From Ga0077527 sp050250695 (lineage in GTDB: Bacteria; Pseudomonadota; Gammaproteobacteria; Burkholderiales; SG8-41), in contig JBFWOE010000048.1 of assembly GCA_050250695.1 (NCBI GenBank), forward strand, positions 1 to 19,079: a DNA stretch of 19,079 nt, read 5' to 3'. This document shows, in pieces, positions 16,585 to 19,079 of this stretch. Both the position numbers and the translations under genes were made by a program. Numbering within the stretch: the stretch's first letter is position 1; every line of letters starts with the position of its first letter. Below the pieces are notes generated by a model. The model did no database searches, had not been told where the DNA came from, and saw only the letters and a program-made list of their open reading frames with translations.

Positions 16585-17829
16585 TCAGGCGTTCATCTCG
16601 ATGATGTAGAGGCCGCCGCCGAAACGGTCCACGGTGTAGACCAGTCCCTTTTCATCGACCCATACGTCGTTGATCTGCACCGCACCCTTGGGCGACATTT
16701 TGGGGGCACCCGGCACGAAGTAGGCGATCTCCTGCGGCTGGTACGGGTTGGAGGTGTCGAAGGCGCGCACGCCGCCGTTGAAGAAGGTGCCGACGACGAT
16801 GCTGTTCGAACGGAATGACGCCGGTCCCGGCAGGTTCTCGTGGATGTTGTGCGCGCCGTAGCGGCCGCCGCGCTTGGCGAAATTCTCCACCGGGGGCAGT
16901 GGCAGCGTCGACATCGGCACCAGGTTGGTCTCGACGCTGGCGTTGACGACCCATCCCAGTTTGGGCCAGTCGAGGCCGTCGTCCTTGGTGCACTCGTCGG
17001 TGACCAGCAGCATGTCACGGCCGAGCAGCGGCATCACCGTGTGGCAGAAGCCGTTGTACGGCGGCGAATAGCGCCAGTTGGTGACCATCTTCGGGTTGGA
17101 CTTGTCGGAGATGTCGAGTATCACCGCCCCGCCGTCGAGATAGGCGATGTAGGCGCGGTCTGGACGCTCGGGGAACACGTTGATGTTGTGCGGACGGTAA
17201 CCGCCGTCGAACTTCGGATGGCGCGGCGGAGGCGCTTCCTTGTCGCCCTTGTGGGTTCCCGGATAATGCCAGCGGCCCACTTCCACGGGTTTTGACGGGT
17301 TACGCACGTCGATGATGCGGTAAAACTGGAAGTCGTTCGGATGCGTCGGCTCGAAATCCCCGGAGCCGGAAGTCAGGTGCACGTATTCGCCGTCGACGAA
17401 CCACACGCAATGTGCGCCGCGAGAGTTGGGGCCCGACGCGTCGAAATGCGAAATCAGCTTCGGTTTCTCCGGCGTGCTGATGTCGAAGATGTCCATTCCG
17501 GCCGGCTTGTCGCCGACCTTCTTGGTCTGGTAGGCCACCACCATGATGTCGCCGACGACGTCGAGAGAGTTGGAGCGCACGCGTTCGTGTGGCAGGTCGG
17601 TCTGGCAGATGACCTTCGGATTCTTGACGTCGCTGACGTCGACCGCGGTGAAGTTTTTCGGCGCCGACTCGTGCGCCAGCCACAGGATGCGGCGGCCGTC
17701 CTTGGTCACCTGCATGTTGATGCCCTCGCCGATGCCACCGAACCCGGCGAGCTCGTTGTGGGAGATCAGCGTCATGTTGCGGGAAATGGTCTGCGCGGCC
17801 TGGGCCTGCGGCGATAGGGTCGGTTTCAT
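16585..17829 (-). CDS. LVIVD-repeat seven-bladed beta-propeller protein with possible four-His site
   Basis: Protein of 414 residues with no signal peptide, so probably cytoplasmic. Five LVIVD-type repeats of the form (V/I/F)D-x-S-xxxx-P-xx-(I/V) are seen near residues 63, 115, 173, 238 and 357; with two further strand sets the chain can be divided into seven blades. At the same point of four successive blades stands a histidine: His140 (GAHCVWF), His214 (RPHNINV), His263 (FCHTVMP) and His327 (GAHNIHE), with Asn87 and Asn387 in neighbouring blades. Such a ring is reminiscent of metal sites in carotenoid-oxygenase and selenium-binding-protein propellers; this is inference. The ATG overlaps the stop of the upstream dehydrogenase (ATGA), with AAAGAGAAAG before it. 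It is followed by a metallochaperone-type GTPase. No exact function is recognised. Confidence 0.8.
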   Translation of the reverse strand: MKPTLSPQAQAAQTISRNMTLISHNELAGFGGIGEGINMQVTKDGRRILWLAHESAPKNFTAVDVSDVKNPKVICQTDLPHERVRSNSLDVVGDIMVVAYQTKKVGDKPAGMDIFDISTPEKPKLISHFDASGPNSRGAHCVWFVDGEYVHLTSGSGDFEPTHPNDFQFYRIIDVRNPSKPVEVGRWHYPGTHKGDKEAPPPRHPKFDGGYRPHNINVFPERPDRAYIAYLDGGAVILDISDKSNPKMVTNWRYSPPYNGFCHTVMPLLGRDMLLVTDECTKDDGLDWPKLGWVVNASVETNLVPMSTLPLPPVENFAKRGGRYGAHNIHENLPGPASFRSNSIVVGTFFNGGVRAFDTSNPYQPQEIAYFVPGAPKMSPKGAVQINDVWVDEKGLVYTVDRFGGGLYIIEMNA

Positions 17830-18773
17830 CGCGTCTTTCTCTTTCGGGTTGAAGGGGTTCGGGTTGAAATAGGACTGCGTTTCCTGTTCTGTATGCCGGC
17901 CATCCGTTCCAGTACTGCGCAGACGGCCGCGGTGTCTTCCAGGGCGCGACCCTGCGCCAGGGCGGCAGCATAAAACGGTTTGGCCGCTTCGAACAGCGGC
18001 ACCGGGCAGTGCAGGTCGGCGGCGAACTGTTCGATGATGTCGATATCCTTCTTGTAGACGTCGACTTTCATCGTGGCCTTGCGGTAATCGTTGGCGATCA
18101 TCAGCGGGCCGCGCACTTCGAACATCCGTGACGTACCGGCGCCGTCCCTGATCACCTTGTACAGCAGTTCGAGGTCGAGGCCGGACTTCAGGCCCATGAC
18201 CATGGCTTCGGCAGCCGACAGGTTGTGGATGGTCACCAGCAGGTTGGCGACGTATTTCAGTTTCGAGCCGTTGCCGTATTCGCCGCAGTAATAGACGCTG
18301 CGTGAAAATCCCTGCAGCACCGATTCCGCCCTGGCGTAGGCCTTGCGGTCGCCGCTGGCATAAATGGCGATGTCGCGCACCGCAGCCTGCGCGCCGGTGC
18401 CGCTGACCGGGCAGTCGAGAACCTGGATGCCGCGTTTTGCGCAGACGGCACGGATCTCGTGTTTGACCTTCAGCGGCAGCGTGCTGGTTTCGATCACCAC
18501 CGTACCGCGTTTTGCGGTTTCAGCGATTCCGCCCTTGCCGAAAAACGCTGCATTGACCGCGGCAATACTGGGCAGCGAAGTCACCAGGATGGCGCAACGG
18601 CTGCTGACCGCGGCAGCAGTGGCGGCTGCGTTACAGCCGAGCTTTTTCAGCGCCGCCCTGCGTTGCGGATCGATGTCGAAACCGGCGACGTCAAAACCTT
18701 CGGCGAGCAGGTGACGCGCGAACGCGCCACCCATGATACCCAGGCCGATGCTGCCGATGCGGGTGTTTTTGAT
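17826..18773 (-). CDS. NAD(P)-dependent oxidoreductase, 3-hydroxyisobutyrate dehydrogenase family; probable ATC start
   Basis: Beta-hydroxyacid dehydrogenase of about 315 residues. The Rossmann motif GLGIMG is at 10-15, the substrate-binding motif CPVSGTGAQ at 121-129, and the catalytic lysine Lys173 in GNGSKLKYVAN; the helical domain ends with a typical AAVCAVLERMAG. Reactions of relatives are oxidation of 3-hydroxy acids or reduction of semialdehydes; the exact substrate is unknown. No ATG, GTG or TTG lies in frame between the Bug stop and the Rossmann motif. AAAGGA (18780-18785) sits six bases before the ATC at 18771-18773, which I take as the start. The alternative is GTG 18888-18890, which would add 39 atypical residues overlapping the Bug gene. 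The basic C-terminal tail, from about residue 296, comes from a 15-base direct repeat. The stop overlaps the propeller start. Confidence 0.8.
   Translation of the reverse strand: MKNTRIGSIGLGIMGGAFARHLLAEGFDVAGFDIDPQRRAALKKLGCNAAATAAAVSSRCAILVTSLPSIAAVNAAFFGKGGIAETAKRGTVVIETSTLPLKVKHEIRAVCAKRGIQVLDCPVSGTGAQAAVRDIAIYASGDRKAYARAESVLQGFSRSVYYCGEYGNGSKLKYVANLLVTIHNLSAAEAMVMGLKSGLDLELLYKVIRDGAGTSRMFEVRGPLMIANDYRKATMKVDVYKKDIDIIEQFAADLHCPVPLFEAAKPFYAAALAQGRALEDTAAVCAVLERMAGIQNRKRSPISTRTPSTRKRKTR
17843..17868 (-). repeat. Short tandem repeat, period 15 bases
   Basis: TTCGGGTTGAA occurs at 17843-17853 and 17858-17868 on the plus strand. On the coding strand it gives STRTP-STRKR near the C-terminus of the dehydrogenase. 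The same bases lie just upstream of the propeller Shine-Dalgarno sequence. Confidence 0.7.
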
Positions 18774-18785
18774 GATCGATCCTTT
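18771..18785 (-). promoter_or_regulatory. Shine-Dalgarno sequence deciding the dehydrogenase start
   Basis: On the minus strand the order is Bug stop TAG (18788-18790), one base plus AAAAGGA, TCG, ATC, ATC, then AAA-AAC-ACC, the usual first codons of the family. The AAGGA core is correctly spaced for the second ATC. Either a non-canonical AUC start is used, or one base of an original ATG has changed or been misread. Confidence 0.55.
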
Positions 18786-18787
18786 TG

Positions 18788-19079
18788 CTATTTTGACAAT
18801 CCCACGGAATCCATGACTGCTTTGATTTCCCCGTATTCTCCTTCGAAGAACTTGCGCGTCTCGGCGGCGTTTTTGTAGTTGATAACCCACTGGTTCTTGC
18901 CGGCAATCGACTTGAATTCACTGCTGGCGGCGATCTTGCTGAACACGTCGTCCCAGTAGGCGATCTGCGCTCGCGTCATGCCCTTGGTGCCGATGATGCC
19001 GCGCCAGTTTTCGAACACGCCCTTATAGCCCAGTTCCGGCCAGGTCGGGCCGGCAGCCAGCACGCCAGGCAGGCGTTGT
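18788..19079 (-). CDS. Bug/TctC-family solute receptor, C-terminal part (partial)
   Basis: The gene enters from the right edge of the window and ends with TAG at 18788-18790; about 96 residues are visible. RLPGVLAAGPTWPELGYKGVF followed by WRGIIGTKGMTRAQIAYWDDVF is the typical C-terminal domain of Bug receptors (compare VAEAGLKGFQYVTWYALLAP in the complete one at 9086). The signal peptide and ligand-binding lobe lie outside the window. It is the most upstream visible gene of the operon with the dehydrogenase, propeller and GTPase; the dehydrogenase Shine-Dalgarno sequence follows its stop at once. This suggests that the operon handles an imported carboxylate. No TctA/TctB gene is seen in the window. 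Confidence 0.9.
   Translation of the reverse strand, partial: QRLPGVLAAGPTWPELGYKGVFENWRGIIGTKGMTRAQIAYWDDVFSKIAASSEFKSIAGKNQWVINYKNAAETRKFFEGEYGEIKAVMDSVGLSK

Overview
The window looks like a chromosomal segment of a GC-rich betaproteobacterium, most likely Burkholderiales or a close relative. The reasons are two Bug/TctC-type periplasmic solute receptors, a PcaF/PaaH-style acyl-CoA catabolic cluster, the order tyrB/aspC-like aminotransferase, uvrB, low-molecular-weight phosphatase, and a tRNA-Asn of betaproteobacterial type. Assignment is from sequence reading only.

Layout. 1-107 (+) is the tail of an ankyrin-repeat protein. 228-593 (-) is a small unrecognised protein beside an AT-rich patch. 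752-8964 (-) is one long operon, transcribed from the right: an ADP-forming acyl-CoA synthetase, an acyl-CoA dehydrogenase, an MFS transporter (TTG start overlapping the dehydrogenase stop), a crotonase-fold protein, a two-domain 3-hydroxyacyl-CoA dehydrogenase and a PcaF-like thiolase. A Bug receptor (9086-10054, +) is divergent from it, and the candidate promoters lie back to back between them. Together these genes could import or sense an organic acid, activate it to a CoA thioester and shorten it by one beta-oxidation round. The thiolase and 3-hydroxyacyl-CoA dehydrogenase types suggest a dicarboxylic or ring-derived acyl chain, but the substrate is not readable from sequence.

10072-15490 is mostly housekeeping: a phosphotyrosine phosphatase and uvrB (-), a divergent class I aminotransferase (+) with a good intrinsic terminator, an AsmA-like inner-membrane-anchored protein (-), and tRNA-Asn(GUU) (+) with a strong sigma70-type promoter and a near-perfect bidirectional terminator.

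15552-19079 (-) is a second operon entering from the right edge: a Bug receptor (only its C-terminus is present), a 3-hydroxyisobutyrate-dehydrogenase-family oxidoreductase, an LVIVD-repeat beta-propeller, and a G3E (CobW/YjiA-type) metallochaperone GTPase. The propeller carries one histidine at the same blade position in four successive blades. Its tight linkage to a metal-handling GTPase makes it the best candidate here for an undescribed metalloenzyme system. The oxidoreductase gene has no ATG, GTG or TTG at the expected start; a Shine-Dalgarno sequence points to an ATC codon instead.

No CRISPR array, insertion sequence, phage gene or origin was seen. No gene-free stretch exceeds about 160 bases.
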